DNA of 64,000 nt from an uncultured Acidimicrobiales bacterium (GTDB lineage: Bacteria > Actinomycetota > Acidimicrobiia > Acidimicrobiales > Aldehydirespiratoraceae): contig CAJQPN010000003.1 of assembly GCA_905480195.1 (NCBI GenBank), forward strand, positions 62,001 through 126,000. The letters are read 5' to 3'. A program made the position numbers and the translations under genes. Each line of letters begins with the position of its first letter. Within the stretch, counting starts at the first letter, position 1. The notes below the pieces were generated by a model. It was not told the origin of the DNA. It was given only the letters and a program-made list of their open reading frames with translations, and ran no database searches. Of this stretch, positions 35,749 through 44,220 are shown piece after piece.

Positions 35749-36432
35749 CTAGGCGCTAAGGTCACGTATCGTGGCCAACAAGGCCGCCGCAGCGATCGCA
35801 GCAGTCTCCGCCCGCAGCACGGCCGTCGACAGACCCACCACCGGCAGGTCGACAGCGCGCTCAGCGTCACTCCAGCCGCCCTCCGGCCCCACAAGGACAG
35901 TTGGATTCGACAACGAGACCGCAGCACCGCCCCTGTCGGCGCGGGCCGCCGCCGGGAGCGCGGCAACCGTTCCAAAGTCCACCACAGGATGGACCGTTGG
36001 CAACCAGACGCGACGACACTGCATCACCGCCTCGCGAGCGACCCGCTCGAGCCGGGCTTGGTTCTTGTCTGCCTTTTCCGCATTCCAGTGCACCACCGAC
36101 CGTTCCGATCGAAACGGACGGATGTCGTCGATACCTAATTCGACGAGCTTCTGAACGACCAGCTCGGGGCGTCCACCCTTGATCAAAGCGAACCCAACCG
36201 AAAGGCGAGGCGCCGGTGCCGGAACCGACTCGGTGTCGGCCACCGGCTCGATCATTCGCCCGAAGCGGCATGGCCGCCATCGTCCCCGGCCGTCACCAAC
36301 TGTCAGTGGGTCACCGTTGCGCAGTCGTAAGACTCGGTCGAGATGATGCCGATCCTCGGCAGACAAGGCAGGGAGCTCAACATCACCGACAAGCACGTGA
36401 GGCCCGTGATGTCCGTCGGGCACCTGGCTCAT
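35749..36432 (-). CDS. rsmE: 16S rRNA m3U1498 methyltransferase
   Basis: RsmE methylates uridine 1498 of 16S rRNA. The 227-residue protein has the N-terminal PUA-like part (HHLDRVLRLRNGDPLTVGDGRG), SERSVVHWNAEKADKNQARLERVAREAVMQCRR, and the SPOUT knot motif VLVGPEGGWSDAE with VLRAETAAIAA. The start is the ATG at 36432; a frame open much further upstream runs over dnaJ and is not coding. It follows dnaJ by 13 bases. Confidence 0.95.
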   Translation of the reverse strand: MSQVPDGHHGPHVLVGDVELPALSAEDRHHLDRVLRLRNGDPLTVGDGRGRWRPCRFGRMIEPVADTESVPAPAPRLSVGFALIKGGRPELVVQKLVELGIDDIRPFRSERSVVHWNAEKADKNQARLERVAREAVMQCRRVWLPTVHPVVDFGTVAALPAAARADRGGAAVSLSNPTVLVGPEGGWSDAERAVDLPVVGLSTAVLRAETAAIAAAALLATIRDLSA

Positions 36433-36445
36433 CGGACGGGCAAGC

Positions 36446-37549
36446 TCACGAGAAGGCCGACTTGATTCGACCCAACAGGCTTTGGTCCGGTTCGGCAACC
36501 GCCTCGCTGCGTTGCTCGGCGAACTCACGCAACAGCGCCTCCTCCTCGTCGCTGAGTTGGTCGGGGACGTCGATGAAGACACGAACTCGCAGATCGCCGC
36601 GACCACGGCCGCGCACATGTGGCACACCTCTGCCCCGCATTCGGAACTCGGTACCCGACTCGGTCGACCGTGGAACCACCAGATCCTCCACACCGTCGAG
36701 CGTTTCGTACTCGATGTGAGCGCCGAGCGCAGCCTGCGTGAACGGGATGTAGAAGTCGTGGACGAGATCGTTACCCTCGCGCCGAAATCGCGGGTGGGGC
36801 CGAACGTGTACCTGTACGTAGAGGTCGCCATGGGCACCACCACGGGGCCCGGCGGCGCCACGACCCGAGAGCCGGAGGGTTGTGCCGTTGTCGACTCCAG
36901 GTGGCACCTCGACGGCATAGGTGCGATCTTCAATCGTGCGCCCGTTGGCGTCGCAGGCTGGACACGGGTCGTTGATGACATGGCCCTGTCCCCCACAGCG
37001 CCCGCATGCGCTGGCCGTCACCATCTGCCCAAGCACCGACTGCCGAACGCGGCGGACCTGCCCGGCTCCACCGCACTCGCTGCACTGCTCAGGGGCGGAA
37101 CCAGCTTTTGCGCCAGAGCCATCGCAGTCGTCGCAGCGCACTGCGGTCCGGACCGTGACTTCACGGTCACCGCCGAAAACCACTTCCTCGAGGTCGAGAT
37201 CTACGTGTGCTTCGAGATCTTCCCCGCGCGGAGGACCCGAGTGACCTCGACCCGCACCCCCGAAGGGCGATCCGCCCCCGAAGAACGCTTCGAAGATGTC
37301 GCCGAAGCCACCGCCGAACGAGTCTGCAGGCGGGCCGTCATCGCCGTACCGGTCGTACATCGCTCGACGCTGCGAATCGCGCAACACCTCATAGGCAGCC
37401 CCGATCTGCTTGAACGTCGCCTCAGCCTCCGCATCGCCGGGATTGAGGTCGGGGTGGTGGGTCCGCGCCAACTTCTTGTAGGCACGCTTGATCTCGTCGT
37501 CGGTCGCATCGCGCGAGACCCCCAACGTCTCGTAATGATCGGTCGCCAT
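36446..37549 (-). CDS. dnaJ: chaperone DnaJ
   Basis: DnaJ stimulates DnaK. The 367-residue protein has the J-domain with His-Pro-Asp at 32-34, a Gly/Phe-rich linker with FGDIFEAFFGGG, four CxxCxGxG-type zinc repeats (CDDCDGSG, CSECGGAG, CGRCGGQG, CPACDANG) and the two substrate-binding beta domains. Its start overlaps the hrcA stop by one base. The hrcA-dnaJ-rsmE order is common in actinobacteria (as dnaJ2). Confidence 0.97.
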   Translation of the reverse strand: MATDHYETLGVSRDATDDEIKRAYKKLARTHHPDLNPGDAEAEATFKQIGAAYEVLRDSQRRAMYDRYGDDGPPADSFGGGFGDIFEAFFGGGSPFGGAGRGHSGPPRGEDLEAHVDLDLEEVVFGGDREVTVRTAVRCDDCDGSGAKAGSAPEQCSECGGAGQVRRVRQSVLGQMVTASACGRCGGQGHVINDPCPACDANGRTIEDRTYAVEVPPGVDNGTTLRLSGRGAAGPRGGAHGDLYVQVHVRPHPRFRREGNDLVHDFYIPFTQAALGAHIEYETLDGVEDLVVPRSTESGTEFRMRGRGVPHVRGRGRGDLRVRVFIDVPDQLSDEEEALLREFAEQRSEAVAEPDQSLLGRIKSAFS

Positions 37550-38547
37550 CAGCCTTCGTTCAATTCACGTTCGAGTCGTTTGCTCACCACGGCCACGGCC
37601 GATAGAGCCTGTGAGTAGTCCATTCTGGTGGGACCGAGCACACCGATGGTGCCAGCGACGTCGCCCTCGACCACGAACGGGGCAATGACGAGAGAACAAT
37701 CGGTGAGTGGTTCGACACCCGTCTCGTTGCCGATCGCGACCCGCATGCCCCGGTCGAGCACATCGCGAATGAGCGACACGACCACGATCTGTTCCTCGAG
37801 GATGGTGAGCACGTCGCGGACCTGATCGACGGCCTCGAAGGCCCCGGCAAGCCGCGAAGCGCCACCGACGTAGAGCTCAGCGCGACGACCCGCCGCGCTC
37901 AGCGCTGCAATCGCTGCATCGAGCAGTGGGTCGGAATGAGCGGACGGCCCGATGTTGGTGCCGCCAAGGTTGAGCAGTGTCTTGCCCTCGACCGCTCGGG
38001 TGAGTCGGCGTCCAGCGTCGTCGACGATCGCCGCCGTAAGTTCGGTCTGTACCTCCACCGTGCGCTTCTCGATCACACCGTTGGACAGGACTGCAACGAC
38101 CATCGCGATGTGACTCGACAGATCGACGAGCTGCACGCTGCGAACCGTCGCCTGCTCGGCAGATGGCCCGACGACGACAGCGGTCCAGTCGGTCAAACGG
38201 GTGAGGAGTTCGCTGGTGCGCTCCATCATCGCTTCGATCTGGCCGTGGGCTCCGTTGAAGAAGTCACGAACAGCTTGTGGTTCGCTCGGCGCTGTTCCCA
38301 GGCCGTCGTTACGGATACGATCGACAAAGAACCGATAGCCCTTGTCGGTTGGGATACGACCAGCAGACGTGTGGGGCTGAGTGAGGTATCCGGCGTCCTC
38401 GAGTGCTGCCATCTCGTTACGCACCGTGGCGGACGAAACCTCGACGCCAGGCGCAGCAGCGATCCGACCAGAACCCACAGGTTGAGCGGTCTCGATGTAC
38501 TCCTGGACGACCGCCGACAAGATCGCGGCCTTGCGCTCGTCGAGCAT
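37549..38547 (-). CDS. hrcA: heat-inducible transcription repressor HrcA
   Basis: HrcA represses class I heat-shock genes by binding CIRCE elements. The 332-residue protein has the N-terminal winged helix (LDERKAAILSAVVQEYIETA, VSSATVRNEMAALEDAGYL) and the TSAGRIPTDKGYRFFVD motif. The GAF-like and dimerisation parts follow, with LGPTRMDYSQAL near the end. The start is the ATG at 38547. I see no CIRCE repeat upstream of this gene. Confidence 0.95.
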   Translation of the reverse strand: MLDERKAAILSAVVQEYIETAQPVGSGRIAAAPGVEVSSATVRNEMAALEDAGYLTQPHTSAGRIPTDKGYRFFVDRIRNDGLGTAPSEPQAVRDFFNGAHGQIEAMMERTSELLTRLTDWTAVVVGPSAEQATVRSVQLVDLSSHIAMVVAVLSNGVIEKRTVEVQTELTAAIVDDAGRRLTRAVEGKTLLNLGGTNIGPSAHSDPLLDAAIAALSAAGRRAELYVGGASRLAGAFEAVDQVRDVLTILEEQIVVVSLIRDVLDRGMRVAIGNETGVEPLTDCSLVIAPFVVEGDVAGTIGVLGPTRMDYSQALSAVAVVSKRLERELNEG

Positions 38548-38734
38548 CGGACCATTATCGCCGCAGGCGGTCCGCTTTGCGATCCGAGTCGCGATCGATT
38601 TCCCAACCGGCAACAATTCCGGCCGCCATGACGAGGTCGAGCGGACCGCCGACGGCGGTGAGCTGCGCAACTCGTCCGACGGCGACAAGTTGCGCTGCAA
38701 GCGGTGACGCGCTCTGCTCGGGTACGGTCGCAGC

Positions 38735-38887
38735 ATGGCCACTACGAAAAAGCCAGGCCGCTGGAAGCGATTCACGTGGTTCTTAGAACGGGCCTTCCGC
38801 GCTGCAGATGATCCAGGCTCGGCCGGTTACCAGAGCGAGCGGTTCCGGGCCGACATGTACAACGGCACCGACGGGGGCGCGCCCTGA
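38735..38887 (+). CDS. small basic protein of unknown function (50 residues)
   Basis: An ATG at 38735 opens a 50-residue frame ending at TGA 38885-38887. The product begins MATTKKPGRWKRFTWFLERA and continues with a Tyr/Phe-containing tail. It fills the gap between two minus-strand genes, and its codon third positions are G/C-rich like real genes here. The ribosome site is weak. I do not recognise the family. Confidence 0.45.
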   Translation: MATTKKPGRWKRFTWFLERAFRAADDPGSAGYQSERFRADMYNGTDGGAP

Positions 38888-38950
38888 CCGACCCGGGACC
38901 AACCGTTGGCCGTGCCCGAGGCCAACGCGCCGCTCGAGTCGTTCGAACGA

Positions 38951-40762
38951 TCAGTCGTCGAGTTGAAGCGCAGAGATGAAGGCTTCTTGCGGGATGTCGA
39001 CCCGACCGATCGACTTCATCCGCTTCTTGCCCTCTTTCTGCTTGTTGAGCAGCTTGTTCTTGCGGGTGATGTCACCGCCGTAGAGCTTGGCGGTGACATC
39101 TTTGCGGTAGGCCTTGACGTTGGTCCGGGCGATAATCTTGCCGCCGATGGCGGCCTGGATGGGGACCTCGAAGTTCTGGCGCGGGATCAGTTCTTTGAGC
39201 TTGTCGGCCATCTTCTTGCCGTAGTCATACGCCTTGTCGTGATGCACGATCGTGCTGAACGCATCGACCGGATCGCCGTGAAGGAGGATGTCGACCTTGA
39301 CGAGCTTGTCGACGGTGTACCCGTCTTGCTCGTAATCGAGGGAGGCGTAACCCTGCGTGCGGCTTTTGAGCTGGTCAAAAAAGTCGATGACGACCTCGGC
39401 GAGCGGGAGTCGGTAGTGAAGCTCGACCCGCTCCGGAGAGAGGTACTCCATCTTGACCATTTCGCCTCGTCGAGTCTGGCAGAGGTCCATAACCGTCCCT
39501 GTGTAATCAGAGGGCGTCAGGATGTTTGCTCTGAGGTACGGCTCGGCAATGGCGATGATCTCGGCCGCTGGCGGCATCTCGGACGGGTTCGAAACCTTGA
39601 TGGTGGTGCCGTCGCCCTTGGTGATGTGGTACTCGACCGATGGCGCAGTAGAGATGAGCGAGAGACCGAACTCTCGCTCGATGCGTTCGCGAACGATCTC
39701 CATGTGCAGGAGACCGAGGAAGCCGCAGCGGAAACCGAAGCCGAGCGCACCCGACGTCTCGGGCTCGAACGTGAACGAGCTGTCGTTGAGTCGAAGCTTC
39801 TCGAGCGCTTCGCGCAAGTCGGTGAACTCATCGCCATCGATCGGATACAAGCCCGAGAACACCATCGGCTTGGGTTCCTTGTAACCATCGAGTGGTTCGG
39901 TAGCGCCGCGCTTGTCGGTAGTGACGGTTTCACCGGACTTGGCTTCACCCACGTCTTTGATTCCGGCGATGAGGTAGCCGGTCTCTCCCGGACCAAGCTC
40001 GTCGACTGGGACGTTGTTGGGAGCGCGCACACCGATCTCGTCGGGCTGGTGCGACGTTCCTGCCTGCATGAACCGGAGCTTGTCTTTGGTTCGCATCACA
40101 CCGTTGACCACTCGGATCGATGAGACGACGCCGCGGTACTGGTCAAAGTGCGAGTCAAAGATGAGCGCTTGGAGCGGCTCATCGGCATCACCTTTGGGTG
40201 GTGGTGTGAAGTCGACGACCGCGTTGAGGAGTTCGACGACGCCGTCACCAGTCTTGGCCGAGATGCGCAGGATGTCGTCGGCAGCGATGCCGAGCACATT
40301 CTCAATCTCGGCTGCGTATCGGTCGGGTTCGGCAGCCGGCAGGTCGATCTTGTTGAGACAGGCAACGATCTCCAGATCATTCTCCATCGCCAGATAACAA
40401 TTCGCGAGGGTCTGGGCCTCGATGCCCTGTGCTGCATCGACGACGAGTATGACGCTCTCGCATGCAGCGAGCGATCGGCTCACTTCGTACCCGAAGTCGA
40501 CATGACCCGGTGTATCGATCAGGTTGATTACGTGGCCGTTCCAGTCGAGCCGAACCGACTGGAGCTTGATCGTGATACCGCGCTCACGTTCGAGGTCCAT
40601 CGAGTCGAGATACTGGGCGCGCATGTCGCGCGCATCGACGGCCCCGGTCAGCTCGAGCATGCGATCGGCGAGGGTGGACTTGCCATGATCGATGTGAGCG
40701 ATGATCGATGTGTTGCGAATGCGTTCGAGTTCCATGGGCTCCATTGCGCCATCGGCGCACAT
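38951..40762 (-). CDS. lepA: elongation factor 4 (LepA)
   Basis: EF4 is a translational GTPase that back-translocates or remodels stalled ribosomes. The 603-residue protein has the P-loop AHIDHGKST near residues 22-30, the DTPGHVDF and NKIDLP motifs, and the EF4-specific C-terminal domain with [15 protein letters not shown]-like residues near the end. The start could be the ATG at 40762 or ATGs at 40744 or 40735; no ribosome site decides clearly. It is divergent from rpsT across 144 bases. Confidence 0.96.
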   Translation of the reverse strand: MCADGAMEPMELERIRNTSIIAHIDHGKSTLADRMLELTGAVDARDMRAQYLDSMDLERERGITIKLQSVRLDWNGHVINLIDTPGHVDFGYEVSRSLAACESVILVVDAAQGIEAQTLANCYLAMENDLEIVACLNKIDLPAAEPDRYAAEIENVLGIAADDILRISAKTGDGVVELLNAVVDFTPPPKGDADEPLQALIFDSHFDQYRGVVSSIRVVNGVMRTKDKLRFMQAGTSHQPDEIGVRAPNNVPVDELGPGETGYLIAGIKDVGEAKSGETVTTDKRGATEPLDGYKEPKPMVFSGLYPIDGDEFTDLREALEKLRLNDSSFTFEPETSGALGFGFRCGFLGLLHMEIVRERIEREFGLSLISTAPSVEYHITKGDGTTIKVSNPSEMPPAAEIIAIAEPYLRANILTPSDYTGTVMDLCQTRRGEMVKMEYLSPERVELHYRLPLAEVVIDFFDQLKSRTQGYASLDYEQDGYTVDKLVKVDILLHGDPVDAFSTIVHHDKAYDYGKKMADKLKELIPRQNFEVPIQAAIGGKIIARTNVKAYRKDVTAKLYGGDITRKNKLLNKQKEGKKRMKSIGRVDIPQEAFISALQLDD

Positions 40763-40906
40763 GCTCTGCGTTGCGCCATCGACGCTCAGGGGGGACAGCT
40801 ACCAAAGCTACCGATGTTCGGGTGCGATCAGTGGGCGTCGCCCGATAGCCTTTGCAGTCGGCTCGCGGACCCATTTTTCCGCACCATCGTTCTCAGGTAG
40901 GTACTC

Positions 40907-41161
40907 GTGGCCAACATCAAGTCGCAGATCAAGCGCAACCGTCAGACGGTGAAGCGCAACCTCGCCAACCGCAAGGTCCGGAGCGAAATTCACACGCGCA
41001 CCCGGGCTGCCACTGCAGCGGTGGCCGAGGGTGCTGACAACGCCGAAGAACTCGTACGCACTGCGATCTCGCGAATTGACAAGGCCGCGGCCAATGGCGT
41101 CATGCACAAGAACAAGGCCGCTCGCAAAAAGAGCCAACTGGCCAAGCAGCTCAACAGCTGA
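40907..41161 (+). CDS. rpsT: 30S ribosomal protein S20
   Basis: The 84-residue basic protein starts ANIKSQIKRNRQTVKRN and ends with NKAARKKSQLAKQLNS, the standard S20 sequence that binds 16S rRNA. Translation starts at a GTG. It is divergent from lepA and convergent with holA, a common arrangement. Confidence 0.97.
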   Translation: MANIKSQIKRNRQTVKRNLANRKVRSEIHTRTRAATAAVAEGADNAEELVRTAISRIDKAAANGVMHKNKAARKKSQLAKQLNS

Positions 41162-41181
41162 GTAACCGCCGACAACAGATC

Positions 41182-41198
41182 GCAGCCCTGTTGGCTGC
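41182..41198. terminator. weak hairpin between rpsT and holA
   Basis: GCAGCC-N5-GGCTGC forms a six-base-pair stem between the two convergent stops. It has no T-run. It may serve as a bidirectional terminator. Confidence 0.4.
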
Positions 41199-41237
41199 TG
41201 CGCTCAACGTGTCGCTTCGGGGTCGACTCGTAAGGGT

Positions 41238-42272
41238 CTAGCGTCGACTGAGGTTCGCTAGCCGGGCAACGAGTACTTCCACCACCAACTCGGGGGGCCA
41301 GTCTTTGGTGCCGCGCAGGTCGAGGTCGGCCTCGGCCAGGAGTCCGATCGCTCGCGAAAGCTTTTCGGCACCAAGCTTGCGGCCCTGCTGCATTGCCTTC
41401 TTGGCCGGGAAGGTCGATCCCTTCATCCCGAGGAGTTGCGCAGCCGCCTTTTCGTCGCGGACATCAGCCCCGTCGAGACGCAGCATGTTGCTGTAGCGCT
41501 TGTGCAGCACAGCCATGAGCCTGAAGGCAGCGCCATTGCGATCAGTTGGTGAGCCGGCGTACGGAATCAACCGAGGAAGCAGTTGTAGTGCTGTAGCGAC
41601 GTCTCCTTTGTCGATCGCGTCGTCGAGGGCCCATGGAACCGTCGAACCAGCATCGCCACCAAAGGTGGCCACGTCGTCTGCGTTGATGGTGGCGTCAGCG
41701 CCGAGCGCCCCTTCGAGCGTCCGCACGAGGCCGACGACCCGGCTCCGGTCCTCGCCCAGAAGGTCTTCGATTGCTGCGACTGCGTCTCGTTCGAACTGCA
41801 ACGAACTCGCTCCCAGTTGGTCACGCAACCAGTCCCCCGCTGCCTTGCCCTTCGGAGCGGCGGTCTGCTGCACGAGGGCGCCAGCGACCTCAGCTGCCTC
41901 CTTGAGTGCTTTTGGTAGCGCAGGCATCCGGTCAACCTTCGGATCGACACCTTTCTCCCACACCAGAACGAGGTCGGTCGTCTCGAGCGGTTCGGCGAGG
42001 AGCTCGAGAATCGGGGTGTAGTCGTCCTTTTTCGAAAAACGGCTGAGATGACGTCCGACCACCACCCGACGTTCGGTCAGAAATGGAGGGGTCCGGGCCG
42101 CGTCGAGCACCTTGGACGCCTCGTAGACGCCATCGTCGTTTCGGTAATCGGCCTCGGTGAGCGTCTCAAGCATCAGGCTGCGGTCGCCGGTTCCCACCAG
42201 TTCATCGACGGCCGCCGTGACAGCCTCGCCGGTCAGAATGGGGTCGTCGCCGATGATCAGTCGCAGGGCCAC
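41238..42272 (-). CDS. holA: DNA polymerase III subunit delta
   Basis: The delta subunit opens the sliding clamp during loading. The 344-residue protein has the three-domain plan: an N-terminal domain with LIIGDDPILTGEAV, VVVGRHLSRFSKKDDYTPILELL and LVLVWEKGVDPK, a middle part, and a C-terminal helical domain with TDRNGAAFRLMAVLHKRYSNMLRL. The comEA-comEC-holA-rpsT neighbourhood is common in bacteria; here two genes are inserted between comEC and holA. Confidence 0.93.
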   Translation of the reverse strand: MALRLIIGDDPILTGEAVTAAVDELVGTGDRSLMLETLTEADYRNDDGVYEASKVLDAARTPPFLTERRVVVGRHLSRFSKKDDYTPILELLAEPLETTDLVLVWEKGVDPKVDRMPALPKALKEAAEVAGALVQQTAAPKGKAAGDWLRDQLGASSLQFERDAVAAIEDLLGEDRSRVVGLVRTLEGALGADATINADDVATFGGDAGSTVPWALDDAIDKGDVATALQLLPRLIPYAGSPTDRNGAAFRLMAVLHKRYSNMLRLDGADVRDEKAAAQLLGMKGSTFPAKKAMQQGRKLGAEKLSRAIGLLAEADLDLRGTKDWPPELVVEVLVARLANLSRR

Positions 42273-42276
42273 GGGC

Positions 42277-43113
42277 TCAGTGTCGCCGATAGTGGAGAAT
42301 GGTGCTCATCGTGTCCGCCAGGCGTCGGTTGCCCTTCACGTCGTGCGCTCGCAGTATCCGACAGCCGAGCGCAATTCCCAGCGCGTGGGCACCGAACGTC
42401 ACTTCGCGCCGATCATTGACCTCAGTGCTCGCAAGCTCACCGAGAAAACCTTTGTTGGACGCAGAGAGAAAGACTGGGAAACCAAGGGCGACCAGGTCAT
42501 CGCTGTGGTGAAGCAGCTCGGTCGACATCGCCGGGGTCTTTCCGAGGTCAAGGCCGGCGTCCACCATGATCCGCTCAGGCGCAACGCCAGCCGCGAGTGC
42601 TTGGTCGGCCCGCACCCGGAGAAAGTCGGTGACCTCGCGACGAACATTGTCGTAGATCGGATTCGGATCGGGTATTCGGGGGCCGATACGCACGTGCGTC
42701 GCAACGACTGATGCGCTGTGGCGCACAGCCACAGGCAAGAAGTCAGGGTCAGCAAACCCGCTGATGTCGTTCCCGATGCAAGCACCGGCCCGGCATGACT
42801 CGTCGAAGACCGAAGCGCGAAAGGTATCGACCGAGATCGGCAGGTCGAATCTCGTTCGGAGTGCCTCGACTGCAGGAACGACTCGGTCCAACTCCTCTTG
42901 CACGGTGACTTCGGGGCCCGGCCCGGCCTTGGAACCTCCGACGTCGAGAAAGTCCGCACCTTCGTCTACGAGTTGCTCAGCCTTGGCGAGAAAGTCGTCG
43001 AAAGCCCAATACTGGCCCCCGTCGTAGAAGGAGTCCGGCGTGCGGTTGAGGATGCCCATCACGAGCGCCCGCGTCGTGATGTCGAACCGGGTGCTACCGA
43101 GATCCACGAACAT
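42277..43113 (-). CDS. FolP2-like dihydropteroate synthase family protein
   Basis: The 278-residue TIM-barrel protein belongs to the DHPS family but is of the FolP2 type. The core motif reads DVGGSKAGPGPEVTVQEE at about 57-74, where true DHPS has a GGESTRPG-type loop. NRTPDSFYDGG at 23-33 is conserved. In mycobacteria FolP2 is reported to lack DHPS activity, so folate synthesis should not be assumed. It lies 4 bases upstream of holA, probably in one transcript. Confidence 0.88.
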   Translation of the reverse strand: MFVDLGSTRFDITTRALVMGILNRTPDSFYDGGQYWAFDDFLAKAEQLVDEGADFLDVGGSKAGPGPEVTVQEELDRVVPAVEALRTRFDLPISVDTFRASVFDESCRAGACIGNDISGFADPDFLPVAVRHSASVVATHVRIGPRIPDPNPIYDNVRREVTDFLRVRADQALAAGVAPERIMVDAGLDLGKTPAMSTELLHHSDDLVALGFPVFLSASNKGFLGELASTEVNDRREVTFGAHALGIALGCRILRAHDVKGNRRLADTMSTILHYRRH

Positions 43114-43140
43114 CGGCTTCGACCCTAGCGGTTGGTCGGG

Positions 43141-44220
43141 TCAGCTGGAGGCTCCGCCGAACAACGAAATCGGGTCGTTGGCCCCGCCAGCGACGACTGC
43201 CCGTAGATCGGAGTTGCCTGCCCCTGCGAACGAGTCAAGATCGAGCTGACCGCGGATCTCGGTGGAGGCCGAAGCAAGGCCGTCGTCGATCGGGATTCCC
43301 GTGCCGTCCGCCACTCGGACCAAGCCAGAAAAGGCGGCAACGGTGGCTGCGGCTTGCGCTGCGCCATCCATTCCAACAGCGGCAATCAGTGCCCTACGCA
43401 ACCCACCAAGCGACGCACCCTTCACTGCGGCCTCGGCGAAGGCGAGAAGTTCGGCTCCGCCAGCCATTCCCGTCGCTGCCGGGTCACCCGAACCGACAGC
43501 GGTGTCGAGATCGACCTCAATCCCCATCGCATCACTGCTCGCACGGAGCAGCGTCGTGTGAGCCGTTGTTCAATAAAAGCACTCGTTCATCGCTGCCACC
43601 CTCGCCGCCACGAGCTCGACCTGAGGGCGCGACAATGGGGTCTTCCAGACGAGCTCGTCAAAGCCTGCCGCCGAGTACATCGGACGCACGAGGGTGTAGA
43701 AGGTCGCATTCGCCGTCGGGACCTGGCTGAGCGCACGCGCGACGTTTGCGAACGGAAACGGTTCGAGCATCTTCACGTGGGCGCCGATATCACCGAGCCC
43801 ATCCGGGGTGTCTCGTGACGGTTCGCCGGGTTCGGCCGCTGTTACGACGGGTACGACGCCGACACCGACCGCATCAGCAAAGAGGCGCAACGCAACGGCC
43901 ACAGCGGTCGTGCCGACGAGCTCGACGTAGGGCCCCTCGCCTAGGTCGCCGATCTGCTCCGCGGCCCACCCGGCGTCAACCGATCCCGGGTCACTGGCGA
44001 TCCGATCGATGACCGCACGCGCAGAAAGCCCGAGGATCTCGGTGGAATCGGGCAGCTCGTGGTGCCAGGGCGCGGAGCTGCGCTGTCGGCTCCGTGCATC
44101 AGCCCGAGCGACAATTGCGCGCACCTCATCGGCGTCGAACCAGGTACCACTCACACCAAGCCGAGCCCGAGTCGCCTCGACCGCAGCTGCGTACTCGTGG
44201 CCGATCGAGATCATGGCCAT
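43141..44220 (-). CDS. two-domain AhpD-like (CMD) peroxidase, selenocysteine-containing
   Basis: A single gene is hidden as two open frames (44220-43573 and 43527-43141) that are in the same frame and separated only by a TGA at 43570-43572. Reading it as selenocysteine gives 359 residues with NECFY-U-TTAHTTLLRASSDAMG. Cys214, Sec217 and His221 match the C-x-x-C...H centre of AhpD, and Glu202 is 12 residues before Cys214, as Glu118 is before Cys130 in M. tuberculosis AhpD. The N-terminal domain and the C-terminal domain (from about 235, GLRRALIAAVG and LVRVADGTGIPID) look like the two halves of a double carboxymuconolactone-decarboxylase protein. The start is an ATG with AGGAGG upstream and overlaps the comEC stop. 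It likely reduces peroxides. Confidence 0.9.
43533..43553 (-). promoter_or_regulatory. candidate bacterial SECIS hairpin of the AhpD-like gene
   Basis: CGCTGCTC and GAGCAGTG pair over eight positions (one G-U) around a five-base loop CGTGC. The stem begins 16 bases after the UGA and the loop is at about 25-29 bases, inside the usual bacterial range. The function is inferred from geometry. Confidence 0.6.

Noticed and set aside
36482-37618. Plus-strand open frame of 378 residues
   Set aside because: It is antisense to dnaJ, a certain gene, and is caused by GC-rich codon bias.
38906-40123. Long plus-strand open frame of 405 residues
   Set aside because: It lies antisense to lepA, has a composition unlike known proteins and matches the third-position bias of the opposite strand.
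40744-40780. 11-bp direct repeat TTGCGCCATCG near the lepA start
   Set aside because: It is short and in a region of repetitive GC-rich sequence; it does not support a regulatory claim.
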